Part shown: positions 54,197 through 64,000 of the stretch, in pieces
Layout: every line of letters starts with the position of its first letter
Numbering within the stretch: position 1 is the stretch's first letter
NCBI GenBank assembly: GCA_002696035.1
Contig: NZQV01000005.1
Location: forward strand, 1 to 64,000
Reading direction: 5' to 3'
Source: Balneola sp.
Lineage (GTDB): Bacteria; Bacteroidota; Rhodothermia; Balneolales; Balneolaceae
DNA: 64,000 nt
The notes under the pieces: model-generated
Seen by the model: only the letters and a program-made list of their open reading frames with translations
What the model was told of the DNA's origin: nothing
Databases searched by the model: none
Translations under genes and position numbers: made by a program

Positions 54197-54598
54197 TTAC
54201 AAAACGGCAAGTATGATCGCAAAAATGGATAACGCGATGGCTGTGCCGGAGACGATCAAATACTGATCGGCTTTTTGTTTCTCTTGTTTCATTTCGGCAA
54301 GCGTTGAAGCTACCAGGGCAAAATTCACGCTCAGGCCTTCAAATTTGTCGGTAATAAAGAAAGTGGTTATATCCCCCTTCTCATCCTTATAGCTGTACTT
54401 TTTGTTGAAGTGATAAAAAACACGTCCAAAGATCATATCCTGTTCCACTCCTATTGCTTCAGCTACTTCATTTATTTTTATGGGCACCCGGATCCTGGCA
54501 ATGCGATCCGGTTCCTCAGTGGCATATTTCCGGAAGGTATCGTAATACCGATCGTGGATCTCTTCCATAATTTCAAAGTCGGTAGGTATTTTACTCAT
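54197..54598 (-). CDS. Tail-anchored protein of unknown function between receptor 2 and cheY
   Basis: This 133-residue protein starts at the ATG at 54598 behind AAAGGAG; a longer frame to 54625 lacks such a site. Residues about 38-80 (INEVAEAIGVEQDMIFGRVFYHFNKKYSYKDEKGDI) look like a small winged-helix-type fold. A single C-terminal transmembrane helix (113-133) ends at the last residue, giving a tail anchor. The family is not recognised. Its place suggests a role in receptor signalling. Confidence 0.75.
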   Translation of the reverse strand: MSKIPTDFEIMEEIHDRYYDTFRKYATEEPDRIARIRVPIKINEVAEAIGVEQDMIFGRVFYHFNKKYSYKDEKGDITTFFITDKFEGLSVNFALVASTLAEMKQEKQKADQYLIVSGTAIALSIFAIILAVL

Positions 54599-54670
54599 CG
54601 TATCTCCTTTTAGAAACAGGTGCAAGCAAGGTGCTCCTACACGCCTCGCCCAACATCTGTTCAGCTAATA

Positions 54671-56791
54671 TTAAAAGTCACTGAAGTCCTCATCGTCATC
54701 AAAAGGAATCAGTTCATGTGCTTCTTTCTTAGGCGTTCTTTTATTATTCTCGTCTTTTGCACTCGCTCCATTGGGTGAAAATTGTTTTCCATAACCGTTT
54801 CCATTGTTCTCTGAGAAACTACCTTTGTATTCATTTGGGGCCTCTTCTTTTGGGTAAGGCTCAGCTTCATTGGAACTCAGGGCTCCCAAATAAGTATTCT
54901 GGCTTTGCCGGATCACATCTTGCGTTCCGCCAACCAAGCGTTGCAATTCTTCCACAATGGTATTCATTTCTGCTGCCTGAGAAGAAAGCTCCTCTGCTGC
55001 ACTTGCCGATTCTTCAGAGCTTGATGCATTCCCCTGCACGGTCTTGTCCATTTCGTGCATTACCGAACTCATTTCTTCGATACCGGTATTTTGCTCTTTT
55101 GCGGCTGCCGCAATTTCAACCACCAACAGGCTCACGCTCTTCACACTTTCTTCTATCATTTTAAGATTCTCAGAAACTTCTGCTGCTACGGTTGCTCCCC
55201 GATCGGAACTAACCTGCGAACTTTCTATCAGTTCAGACGTATTTTTTGCCGCTTCGGCGCTACGCTGAGCCAGATTCCGAACTTCCTCAGCCACCACAGC
55301 AAATCCCTTTCCGGCCTCTCCGGCACGGGCAGCCTCAACCGCCGCATTCAGCGCCAGCAGGTTGGTCTGGAAAGCAATATCATCGATCGTCTTTATGATC
55401 TTAGATGTTTCTTCCGAAGAATTCTTGATCTCAGCCATCGCCTTGTTCATGCGCTCCATAGCCTCTACACCGCTTACCACGCGGGGCTCAGCTTCTTGCA
55501 TAGCTTGTTCAGCTTCACTCGCATTGCCGGCCGTTTGCTTGGTTTGGGTTGAAATTTCCTCCAGAGATGAACTGAACTGTTGCAAACTGGCTGCCTGCTC
55601 ACTGGAACTTTCAGCCAGGCTTTGGCTGGCTCCCGATAGCTGATTCGAAGACACGTTGACTTGTTCTGCACCACTGTTCAGGCGCCCGGTAATGGAACCA
55701 AGTTTCTTATTGATGGATTTTGTTATGAATAATCCAAGTACGATCGCCAAACCAACCCCAAGCACCAGCCCCAGTATGGAAATAGTTTTGATCAAATTTG
55801 AATTCGTACCGGCTTGTTCCATTTCCAGGCGGGCGAGTTCATCATTTATAAGTGTAGTGGCCGCCATTACATCGGCTCTGTTATCTTTGGCTTCGGTATA
55901 AGCACCCCGAAGCTGGTCTCTCGCTGTCATCATTACATCAAGTGATTTATTTGAGACCACACGCATATTATCAAAACTTGAAAACACGGCTTCCATGGCG
56001 GGCAGCATATCACGGTTATACGCCTGACGGGCCGTTGTTAACTGCCCGGAACCGGCACGATCTTTAATTTCGGCCACGGCCTCATGAAAATCTCTGTGAT
56101 GGGCTTCAAAATTTTTGATCATCCCCTGCAGGTCCCCGTTCTTGCTTTCAAATGTGGGCAGAAAAGAGCCTGCATTACATGCCGTAAAATCTTCACCTCC
56201 TTCAAAAACCGTATTATTTACATACAGCATTTCAAGTACTTTTTGTACTACGGTGTAGTGATCTTTCATGTACATTTCGAGGCGCCGGGACAGGTCAACC
56301 GGATCTTCGATACCCAGCTGATCAAATTCCCTTGCATGCTGCAAAAAGGTCGCTATTTCGCCGGACCATGCCTGCGCGGCCTCATCAAAATCAGCCCAAA
56401 CCTTTGCTTCTTCTTTACTTTGTGGAAGGCTCGTATATACCTCAACGGCTTCCTGAAATGCATCAAGGTTTTCTTCGATGTTTTTATAATGCCCGGCTCT
56501 TTCTTCAAATGGAATTCCTGCAGTACTCAGGGTTACCATTTCACCATTCAATGCCTCAGCTTCCAGCCGCGCTTCAAGTAAACTTTGAATGCCGGGGAGC
56601 CGGACTTCGCCAACCTCATCCAGCGCATTATCCATTACCGAGGCCCCACCAAATCCGATCAGAGCCACGATCAATGTGATCCCTGCAATACTCAAAAATG
56701 ATGCAGTTAATTTCTTCCCTATCGTCCAATTCTTCATCCCGCCAAACTCATTTGAGTTCAAACTCTCTTTGATATGATCTAATCTACTCAT
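54671..56791 (-). CDS. Methyl-accepting chemotaxis protein 2 with CZB-like periplasmic domain
   Basis: This 706-residue receptor has TM1 (about 28-50), a large periplasmic region (51-333), TM2 (334-357) and the signalling domain (tip at about 476-503). In the periplasmic region His178, Cys205, His231 or His232 and His236 ([27 protein letters not shown]) reproduce the spacing and C-x-x-G-x-F/W pattern of CZB zinc-binding domains. No HAMP domain follows TM2. Glu/Gln methylation sites are present as in the other receptors. A sigma-28 promoter lies at 56845-56872. Confidence 0.9.
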   Translation of the reverse strand: MSRLDHIKESLNSNEFGGMKNWTIGKKLTASFLSIAGITLIVALIGFGGASVMDNALDEVGEVRLPGIQSLLEARLEAEALNGEMVTLSTAGIPFEERAGHYKNIEENLDAFQEAVEVYTSLPQSKEEAKVWADFDEAAQAWSGEIATFLQHAREFDQLGIEDPVDLSRRLEMYMKDHYTVVQKVLEMLYVNNTVFEGGEDFTACNAGSFLPTFESKNGDLQGMIKNFEAHHRDFHEAVAEIKDRAGSGQLTTARQAYNRDMLPAMEAVFSSFDNMRVVSNKSLDVMMTARDQLRGAYTEAKDNRADVMAATTLINDELARLEMEQAGTNSNLIKTISILGLVLGVGLAIVLGLFITKSINKKLGSITGRLNSGAEQVNVSSNQLSGASQSLAESSSEQAASLQQFSSSLEEISTQTKQTAGNASEAEQAMQEAEPRVVSGVEAMERMNKAMAEIKNSSEETSKIIKTIDDIAFQTNLLALNAAVEAARAGEAGKGFAVVAEEVRNLAQRSAEAAKNTSELIESSQVSSDRGATVAAEVSENLKMIEESVKSVSLLVVEIAAAAKEQNTGIEEMSSVMHEMDKTVQGNASSSEESASAAEELSSQAAEMNTIVEELQRLVGGTQDVIRQSQNTYLGALSSNEAEPYPKEEAPNEYKGSFSENNGNGYGKQFSPNGASAKDENNKRTPKKEAHELIPFDDDEDFSDF

Positions 56792-56844
56792 GGTTCTTAT
56801 TTTGATTGAATTCTAAAACCTAATTGATTCCTAATGCTGTTTAT

Positions 56845-56872
56845 TTATCGACCTAATCTGCACGAGCTTAAG
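56845..56872 (-). promoter_or_regulatory. Sigma-28 promoter of chemoreceptor 2
   Basis: CTTAAG (56867-56872) and CGATAA (56845-56850) on the reverse strand are 16 bases apart, leaving a leader of about 45 bases. Confidence 0.87.
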
Positions 56873-57031
56873 GTATTTTTTAAAGAAGGAATGCCTTGAA
56901 CAAGCGGTGTGGATAGTTTTCAAATATTTAAGAATAACATCCATCATGAGTCTCTTATTTTGAGCATCCTGAAGCTGAAATACTCACAGAAATAAGTTTG
57001 GGAGAACTGTAGCCAGAATACTTTGGCCATA

Positions 57032-57064
57032 AAAAAAGCACCGCCTTATCCAGACGGTGCTTTT
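57032..57064 (-). terminator. Intrinsic terminator after the TonB-domain gene
   Basis: AAAGCACCG pairs with CGGTGCTTT across an 11-base loop and on the reverse strand runs into seven T. It could also work in the other direction. Confidence 0.9.
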
Positions 57065-57099
57065 GACTTAATTATCAGGGTATATATGATTTATATTCG

Positions 57100-57567
57100 T
57101 TATTGAATCTGGAAGTTTACCGGCAGAGTGAAGTAAACCTTCACCGGCTGACCGTTATGTTTACCCGGCTCAAACTCCACTTTTTTAATGCCTTCCACAG
57201 CAGCTTCTCCGCATCCGCCGCCTATGTCTTTAAGAATTTTAGGATCTTCTACTTTCCCCTGTTCGTTAACTACAAACTTTATGAACACTTTTCCTTCAAT
57301 TCCGCTACGGCTTGCAAGTCTGGGGTACTTTACGTGCTCATAAATTTTACTCATGCCGCCTTTGATCTTCGGCATTTCATCTACCACATCAAAGACTTTG
57401 GTAGAATCTGTCATAATGCCAATCTCATCAGAAGTAGTAAGCTTGATGTCGGCATATGCAGTTCCTGTTGTTGATGCAAGTATCATCGCAATTACTAGAA
57501 CCAAACCAACGGCTTTACATGCCCGGTTTTGGCATATCGATATAAATGTATGTATTGAATTTTCCAT
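57100..57567 (-). CDS. Short TonB-C-terminal-domain protein in the chemotaxis cluster
   Basis: This 155-residue protein has an N-terminal hydrophobic segment (18-37) ending TAYAD, a likely signal peptide, and a TonB C-terminal domain (about 60-155: YPRLASRSGIEGKVFIKFVVNEQGKVEDPKIL, AAVEGIKKVEFEPGKHNGQPVKVYFTLPVNF). The Pro-rich periplasm-spanning linker of true TonB is missing, so it is not an ordinary energy transducer. It has its own sigma-28 promoter and terminator, so it is co-regulated with motility. Confidence 0.88.
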   Translation of the reverse strand: MENSIHTFISICQNRACKAVGLVLVIAMILASTTGTAYADIKLTTSDEIGIMTDSTKVFDVVDEMPKIKGGMSKIYEHVKYPRLASRSGIEGKVFIKFVVNEQGKVEDPKILKDIGGGCGEAAVEGIKKVEFEPGKHNGQPVKVYFTLPVNFQIQ

Positions 57568-57630
57568 ATTTGTAAGTGAATTAGCGTTCCTACGATCAGA
57601 TATAAAATTGGATTTTCTATCCTGTTGTAA

Positions 57631-57658
57631 TTATCGGCGACAGATCTTTTTTCTTAAA
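57631..57658 (-). promoter_or_regulatory. Sigma-28 promoter of the TonB-domain gene
   Basis: TTTAAG (57653-57658) and CGATAA (57631-57636, as GCCGATAA) on the reverse strand are 16 bases apart, about 65 bases before the ATG. Confidence 0.83.
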
Positions 57659-57738
57659 TCTTTTTTTATTCACGCTCAGGAGCACTTCCTGCAAGTATGG
57701 GAAATAGCCTGCAAGCAACGCCCACAGGTGTTTTCGAC

Positions 57739-58254
57739 CTACGATTCTTCAACCTCAACCGGAACTTCTACTTCATCTGCCACATCAAATACTACTTTGT
57801 GGATATCCACTATCATCTTCACAGACTCTTTCACTTTAGCAATACCCGCCAGATAATCTGAGTTTGCCCGGATACCAAAAGACGGCACTTCCTCAATCTG
57901 GTTTTCAATGATATCGGCTACTTCAGATACTTTATCCACCAGTACGCCCATCAGGTGTTGTTCATCCTGAACTACGATCACACAGGTTTCGTCGGTATCT
58001 TCAACCGGCTTTAGTCCAAACCGCAACCGTAAATTCATTACCGGTACGATCTTGCCTCTCAAATTCAATACGCCACGGATATAATCAGGCATTTTGGGAA
58101 CAGGAGTAATGGGCATCAACCCAATTATTTCCTGAACTTTCAGGATCTCAATAGCATATTCTTCCTGCCCTAAAAAGAAGCTGAGAAATTTCCCTCCTTC
58201 AATATCTGCGCCGTTCTCCACGGCTTTCTGTCCTTTTACAATTGTGTCTTCCAT
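57739..58254 (-). CDS. cheW: CheW coupling protein
   Basis: This 171-residue protein has the CheW fold (FLSFFLGQEEYAIEILKVQEIIGLMPITPVPKMPDYIRGVLNLRGKIVPVMNLRLRFGL) and a short acidic C-terminal tail. It links chemoreceptors to CheA, whose gene is not in the window. A sigma-28 promoter lies at 58298-58325. Confidence 0.95.
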   Translation of the reverse strand: MEDTIVKGQKAVENGADIEGGKFLSFFLGQEEYAIEILKVQEIIGLMPITPVPKMPDYIRGVLNLRGKIVPVMNLRLRFGLKPVEDTDETCVIVVQDEQHLMGVLVDKVSEVADIIENQIEEVPSFGIRANSDYLAGIAKVKESVKMIVDIHKVVFDVADEVEVPVEVEES

Positions 58255-58297
58255 GATTTTCGAAATTTGGTTATAAGAAGCGTTGCTCTTAAATACG

Positions 58298-58325
58298 TTA
58301 TCGGCAATTGCGCCTTTTTCTTAAG
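58298..58325 (-). promoter_or_regulatory. Sigma-28 promoter of cheW
   Basis: CTTAAG (58320-58325) and CGATAA (58298-58303, as GCCGATAA) on the reverse strand are 16 bases apart, leaving a leader of about 38 bases. Confidence 0.87.
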
Positions 58326-58467
58326 TTTATTCTGGGGTGAATTTCAATCTATTCCGATACTGCAATGTGCTGAAATTCATTTCTCTCACTCATCTTTTTC
58401 AAGATGGGCTGCCGGTTTTGCCAGCAGCCCATTCACAGAATATGAGTTTGTATATTGGTTGACGGGC

Positions 58468-60114
58468 TTAGAAATCTTCAAACAGAGCTTTCTCGTCAAA
58501 CTGTGGCTTTATGGTTGGTTCAAATGACCTGGATGCGGATCCGTTGTATGAATTTCCATTCCCGTTCATTTTATGAATTACGCGTTCGTCGGGTCTGTAT
58601 AAAACCTCCTCCTCGCTTCCGCCGCCAACCAAAGCAGACAACTCCATAACCACCTGTTTCAGGTCGTTGGCTTGTGCCGACAGTTCTTCTGCTGCACTCG
58701 CTGATTCTTCTGAAGTAGAAGCATTGCCCTGCACCACCTGGTCCATTTCTGCCATTACGCCGTTCATCTGCTGAATGCCCACGGCCTGTTCTTTGGAAGC
58801 TGCTGATATCTCAGAAACCAAACTTGAAACACTCGTGATGCTTTCCTCAATACTTTCAAGATTCTTAGAAACCTCACCGGCCACCTGTGAGCCACGCTCA
58901 GAACTGGTCTGGGACCGCTCGATAAGCTCAGAGGTATTCTTAGCTGCCTCTGCACTTCGCTGAGCCAGGTTGCGAACTTCCTCGGCCACTACTGCAAAGC
59001 CTTTTCCGGCCTCACCTGCGCGAGCAGCCTCAACTGCGGCATTCAGCGCCAAGAGGTTGGTCTGAAAGGCAATATCATCGATCGTCTTTATGATCTTGGA
59101 TGTTTCCATGGAAGCCGAACGAATTTCATTCATTGCCTGATTCATGCGCTTCATAGATAACACGCCTTCCTCCACTTTAGGTTTGGCTTCGCCCATGGCG
59201 TTTTCTGCTTCCCCGGCATTACCGGCATTTTGTTTGATCTGGGATGACATTTCTTCCAGCGAAGAAGTAGTCTCCTGCAAACTCGCAGCCTGCTGGCTTG
59301 CCTGTTCTGCCAATCCCTGACTGGCTCCGGACAATTGTGCAGATGCCGCATTCACCTGCTCCGAACCGCCTTCCAGCCTTTGAATAATAGAACGAAGGGT
59401 TTTGTTAATAGAGCGGGTATTGAAATATCCTAATGCTGCAGATAACAACACGCCCAGGACCAACCCAAAGATGCTTAATGTTTTCAGTACGGCATTTTCG
59501 GTCACAGCTGCTTTCACTTCTTGCTCTGCATAAGTGCCATTCAGATCCGTCAGATCTTTAAGGTCCTGTACGAGTTGCTTATTAGAAACCTTGCTCGTTT
59601 CTAAAAAGTGAGTTCTCAAATTCATCAAACTTGACGCTGCCAACGCTTCATCTGCCAGGTTCTCTTCATAGGTCTCCGCCAGGTCCATATATTTATCATG
59701 GTCGGATTTCCAATTTATCATGGAAACCTCAAATTCTTTCCACATCACTGCCTCCTCATCTGATTGTGGCAATGATTCGTATATACTTTTTGAATTCTCA
59801 AAATTGCTCCAATACTGCTTCAGATCTTTTTTTAAACCATTTCTGTCATCCTTAGTCAATAACTGAATTTGTAATGCTTGCTCAACACTTCGTATAGCTG
59901 TAATAGCCTGAGTCATAGACTGAAGCGATTGTACACCTGGAAGCCGTACCACTCCAATTTCATTGATTGACTTTTGGCTACTTGCAGCTCCATAAAAACC
60001 TAAAACACCCAATCCAAGAGTGATCAGTGATATTGCTACAAATGCTACTGTTAGTTTTTTACCTATGGTCCAGCTACTGGAGGAACCTGGTATTATTTGT
60101 TTTACGATACTCAT
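58468..60114 (-). CDS. Methyl-accepting chemotaxis protein 3 (HAMP-less)
   Basis: This 548-residue receptor has TM1 (about 21-44), a short four-helix-type periplasmic domain (45-209), TM2 (210-231) and a signalling domain nearly identical at the tip to those of receptors 1 and 2. There is no HAMP domain. The start at 60114 gives the MSxxKxI...WTIGKK N-terminus common to the three. A sigma-28-like promoter lies far upstream at 60396-60424. Confidence 0.92.
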   Translation of the reverse strand: MSIVKQIIPGSSSSWTIGKKLTVAFVAISLITLGLGVLGFYGAASSQKSINEIGVVRLPGVQSLQSMTQAITAIRSVEQALQIQLLTKDDRNGLKKDLKQYWSNFENSKSIYESLPQSDEEAVMWKEFEVSMINWKSDHDKYMDLAETYEENLADEALAASSLMNLRTHFLETSKVSNKQLVQDLKDLTDLNGTYAEQEVKAAVTENAVLKTLSIFGLVLGVLLSAALGYFNTRSINKTLRSIIQRLEGGSEQVNAASAQLSGASQGLAEQASQQAASLQETTSSLEEMSSQIKQNAGNAGEAENAMGEAKPKVEEGVLSMKRMNQAMNEIRSASMETSKIIKTIDDIAFQTNLLALNAAVEAARAGEAGKGFAVVAEEVRNLAQRSAEAAKNTSELIERSQTSSERGSQVAGEVSKNLESIEESITSVSSLVSEISAASKEQAVGIQQMNGVMAEMDQVVQGNASTSEESASAAEELSAQANDLKQVVMELSALVGGGSEEEVLYRPDERVIHKMNGNGNSYNGSASRSFEPTIKPQFDEKALFEDF

Positions 60115-60507
60115 ATTCTGATACCTTTTCGTTATTTGGCCTGTTTAACCAATATTCTTGACTAAATGATTAATCACCACACATTGAACTATGAGGTGAT
60201 AGTTTATGCCTTTTTTTAAGGCTTGTATGCTGCAATTAAATTGCCGGTAGCACTCTCCTTATATACTACCTTCTTTCTTGTACTTCTTTTTGAGATGAGT
60301 TTCGGATCAGAAGTTAACCCGCATCTGTTTCTCATTCGGAATTTCGGCCTTGGCCTGCTTCACTATTTTACAAAGTGAGCTTCCTTCTGAAACAGTTATC
60401 GTACCCGTATTAGAAAATCTTAATAGTTCTAAGCCATTTATTTTGTGAAAAAACCAAGGGATGGCATTCATGAAATCTTCACAAAAGAAAAGCCTGTTCT
60501 CAACAGA
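60115..60507. other. Intergenic region upstream of chemoreceptor 3
   Basis: About 390 bases without a supported gene. Apart from the sigma-28-like element at 60396-60424 nothing clear is seen. If that promoter is used, the receptor-3 leader would be about 275 bases, unusually long here. Confidence 0.55.
60396..60424 (-). promoter_or_regulatory. Sigma-28-like promoter upstream of chemoreceptor 3
   Basis: ATTAAG (60419-60424) and CGATAA (60396-60401) on the reverse strand are 17 bases apart. One base deviates in the -35 box and the distance to the gene is long. Confidence 0.6.
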
Positions 60508-60888
60508 TCATTGAGGAACGCCCAAAACGGACATGATCTTCTCTCGCAACATTTCCGGGGTGAAGGGCTTGTGAACAAATCCTGCATTATGCTTATTGAT
60601 CATCTCGATTCTCTGTGCGTTACTTTCGGTGGAAACGATCAAAACAGGAAGGTCGGAAGTCTCTGGAGTATTGCGGATGATATTCAGCATTTCCATACCA
60701 TTCATGATGGGCATGTTCACATCCAAAAAAAGTAAGTCCAGCCAGTTCTTGTGTAGCTTATCCAACCCATCGATGCCGTTTTCGGCTTCATAGATCTCAC
60801 CTATTTCGACATCACTGCGCTCTATGGTTTTGCGGATCATGCTTCGCATTACCGCACTGTCATCTACTATTAAAATATTAATTGCCAT
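60508..60888 (-). CDS. CheY-like single-domain response regulator 2
   Basis: This 126-residue receiver has IVDDSAVMRSMIR, LLFLDVNMPIMNG, LIVSTES and GFVHKPF motifs. It starts 11 bases after the cheB stop and ends the cheR-cheD-cheY-cheX-cheB-cheY operon. Confidence 0.91.
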   Translation of the reverse strand: MAINILIVDDSAVMRSMIRKTIERSDVEIGEIYEAENGIDGLDKLHKNWLDLLFLDVNMPIMNGMEMLNIIRNTPETSDLPVLIVSTESNAQRIEMINKHNAGFVHKPFTPEMLREKIMSVLGVPQ

Positions 60889-60899
60889 AACCGTCTCCG

Positions 60900-62464
<1,565 letters not shown>

Positions 62465-62490
62465 TACCCATACATTTTTTATCGTGTATT

Positions 62491-62898
62491 TTACTGCTCA
62501 GCTTTTGGTTTTACTATTATCGCTTCTTTGCTTAAAACCTTAAAAATTTTATCCCGAAGCACTTCAACTCTAAAAGGTTTATGTACAAAACCGTTTACCA
62601 GGCTTGAGATCACATTCACCCGGGAGTCATTGCTTTCTGCGGATACCGCCAACACTGGAATTGCATCTGTTTTAGGATCGGTTCGCATGGTAGCTATCAT
62701 CTCGGCGCCGGTCATAACCGGCATGTTCAGATCGGCTACCACAAAATCAAAGTCAATGGTTTTCATCCAATCCAGTCCTTCTTTACCATCTCCGGCTTCA
62801 ATAACTTCACCAAGTTCAAATTCGCACATGTTTAGAGTGCGCCGTATCACCATTCGCATTATCGGACAGTCATCTACTATTAAAATATTCAGGCTCAT
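62491..62898 (-). CDS. CheY-like single-domain response regulator 3
   Basis: This 135-residue receiver has IVDDCPIMRMVIRR, VVADLNMPVMTG, LAVSAES and GFVHKPF motifs. It sits between cheD and cheX. It is the third CheY-like protein in 10 kb. Confidence 0.91.
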   Translation of the reverse strand: MSLNILIVDDCPIMRMVIRRTLNMCEFELGEVIEAGDGKEGLDWMKTIDFDFVVADLNMPVMTGAEMIATMRTDPKTDAIPVLAVSAESNDSRVNVISSLVNGFVHKPFRVEVLRDKIFKVLSKEAIIVKPKAEQ

Positions 62899-62909
62899 GA
62901 TTCTCTCCG

Positions 62910-63434
62910 TTAGATAGTTGGTTTAAATTCCCTGTTCGCGATTGCCTGTTTTCTGCTGCTTTCGTTTACGGGTTGTTTGTTGATGGTGACCAATCCATTA
63001 TTTATGGAAAGTGTCATGGTTCTGGAAATATGGCCGCCTACATCCTGGTGATCGATCATAAACCCATTTTTCCAGAGCAACTTCCGAAGAACGGTAAAGT
63101 TTCTTTTGCCAATTTTGAAGTAGTCGTCGGCTCCTTCCCGTTTCATGCTGGCCCCACCTGCAACGGTAATTTCCAGATTCTCTTTCCGGGCTCCGAGACC
63201 ATACACTTCTTTAAGCAATAGTTGAAATCCGGTATCAACATACATAGCGGGTTTGGCGATGGCCTTTTCGGGATCGGCTTTTGAAAGAGGCAGCATCACG
63301 TGTACCATGCCTCCCACAGCTGCTTTATAATCGTAGGCTGTAATCCCAAGGCAACTTCCCAGGGCATGAGTGATAATAAACTCCTCCGGGTTCTTTGACA
63401 CTTTCAGATCACTTACGCCAACTACTTTTCTCAT
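62910..63434 (-). CDS. cheD: CheD receptor deamidase
   Basis: This 174-residue protein has the CheD catalytic cysteine in ITHALGSCLGI and histidine in GGMVHVMLP, plus the C-terminal GxISRTM-type motif (GGHISRTMTLSI). It deamidates receptor glutamines and commonly pairs with CheC/CheX. Confidence 0.95.
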   Translation of the reverse strand: MRKVVGVSDLKVSKNPEEFIITHALGSCLGITAYDYKAAVGGMVHVMLPLSKADPEKAIAKPAMYVDTGFQLLLKEVYGLGARKENLEITVAGGASMKREGADDYFKIGKRNFTVLRKLLWKNGFMIDHQDVGGHISRTMTLSINNGLVTINKQPVNESSRKQAIANREFKPTI

Positions 63435-63445
63435 AGTTCCCTATT

Positions 63446-64000
63446 TCAACGTTTTTGATATACGGCAGGGGCTAGACTCTTAAAGCCTTTATTTTCTTTG
63501 GGGATGCTTTCCGAATGTCCTAAAAACAGATATCCGCCGGGCTCCAATAGCCGGTGAAACTTATTTACAATATCATTTTGTGTTTGCCGGTTGAAATAGA
63601 TCATCACATTTCGGCACATGATCACGTGAAAAGGGCCTTTCAGTGGCCATTGGTCCGTCAAATTCAACCGCCCATAGGTGATCATCTCCCGGATCTTATT
63701 GCCAACCACATAATCAGATCCTTCTTTTCTGAAATATTTTTCGAGTATATAGTCTGGTACATCCGGCATTTTTGCGGCCGAATATCGCCCTTCTTTGGCA
63801 ACGGACAGAATATCCCTGGAAATATCAGTAGCCAGTATCTTAACTTGATTCCAGTTCGCCTGATTTCTGCTTTCCAACAGGGTGATGGCAGTAGTAATGG
63901 GCTCTTCACCGGATGAGCAACCGGCCGACCACCACTTTACATTTCGGCCCCTCATTTCAGGTAGAATGTGGCTTCGGATATATTCGAAATGTTTTATCTC
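63446..64000 (-). CDS. cheR: CheR methyltransferase, C-terminal part (cut by window edge)
   Basis: The frame is open to the window edge, giving 184 residues; the internal Met at 63955 is not the start because the upstream codons HFEYIRSHILPEMRGR continue the CheR family pattern. Motifs are WSAGCSSGEEP (SAM site), ATDISRDILSVAKEGRYS, FHVIMCRNVMIYFN and LFLGHSES. It methylates chemoreceptor glutamates and opposes CheB. The N-terminus is outside the window. Confidence 0.95.
   Translation of the reverse strand, partial: EIKHFEYIRSHILPEMRGRNVKWWSAGCSSGEEPITTAITLLESRNQANWNQVKILATDISRDILSVAKEGRYSAAKMPDVPDYILEKYFRKEGSDYVVGNKIREMITYGRLNLTDQWPLKGPFHVIMCRNVMIYFNRQTQNDIVNKFHRLLEPGGYLFLGHSESIPKENKGFKSLAPAVYQKR

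Noticed and set aside
60222-60233. Small GCC/GGC hairpin with A/T run upstream of chemoreceptor 3
   Set aside because: The stem is too short for a credible terminator.

Overview
The window is almost entirely a motility and chemotaxis island. Base composition is moderate, many starts have weak or no Shine-Dalgarno, and protein style (TonB-type domain protein, FliY-like FliN, HAMP-less chemoreceptors, acidic surfaces) suggests a marine member of the Bacteroidota/Balneolota side of the tree, for example a Balneola or Gracilimonas relative. That placement is inference; no rRNA or other taxonomic marker lies here.

Layout. 1-2432: two divergent flagellin genes, the leftmost cut by the window edge. 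2470-7632: a 1720-residue protein combining TPRs, an O-GlcNAc-transferase-like domain, a FkbM-type methyltransferase, a GT-A glycosyltransferase and a second methyltransferase; it probably modifies flagellin. 8079-10650: fliS, fliD, a fliT-like chaperone and flgM. 10926-12347: a sigma-54 activator. 12408-20975 (minus): a TPR/glycosyltransferase-like protein, then flgL, flgK, flgN, flgJ, flgI, flgH, flgA, flgG, flgF. 21380-28355 (plus): flhB, flhA, flhF, flhG, a small membrane protein, fliA and a small charged protein. 28356-29449: a gene-free stretch of palindromic repeats. 29450-47631 (minus): the export apparatus, switch, stator, hook and basal-body genes from flgB back to fliR, split by a terminator in front of motA. 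47922-51738: sensor kinases and a soluble Aer-like protein. 51923-64000: chemoreceptors, CheY-like regulators, CheW, a TonB-domain protein, and cheB, cheX, cheD, cheR. No cheA or cheZ is seen.

Regulation can be read from the DNA. A very regular motif, CTTAAG-N16/17-CGATAA, lies in front of both flagellin genes, fliS, fliT-flgM, motAB, three chemoreceptors, cheW and the TonB-domain gene. It matches the FliA (sigma-28) consensus. A second motif, TGGCA-type -24 with TTGCA-type -12 and GG-N10-GC spacing, marks sigma-54 promoters before flgB, fliS, the 1720-residue gene and the Aer-like gene. With the sigma-54 activator, fliA and flgM all present, the picture is a sigma-54 to sigma-28 cascade with FlgM feedback.

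The most unusual items are the multi-enzyme modification protein with an AT-rich C-terminal graft, a FliM without the N-terminal CheY-binding peptide, a probably leaderless motA transcript, a TonB-domain protein in the sigma-28 regulon, a soluble Aer-like protein with a decayed receptor hairpin, and several small unnamed proteins embedded in core flagellar operons.
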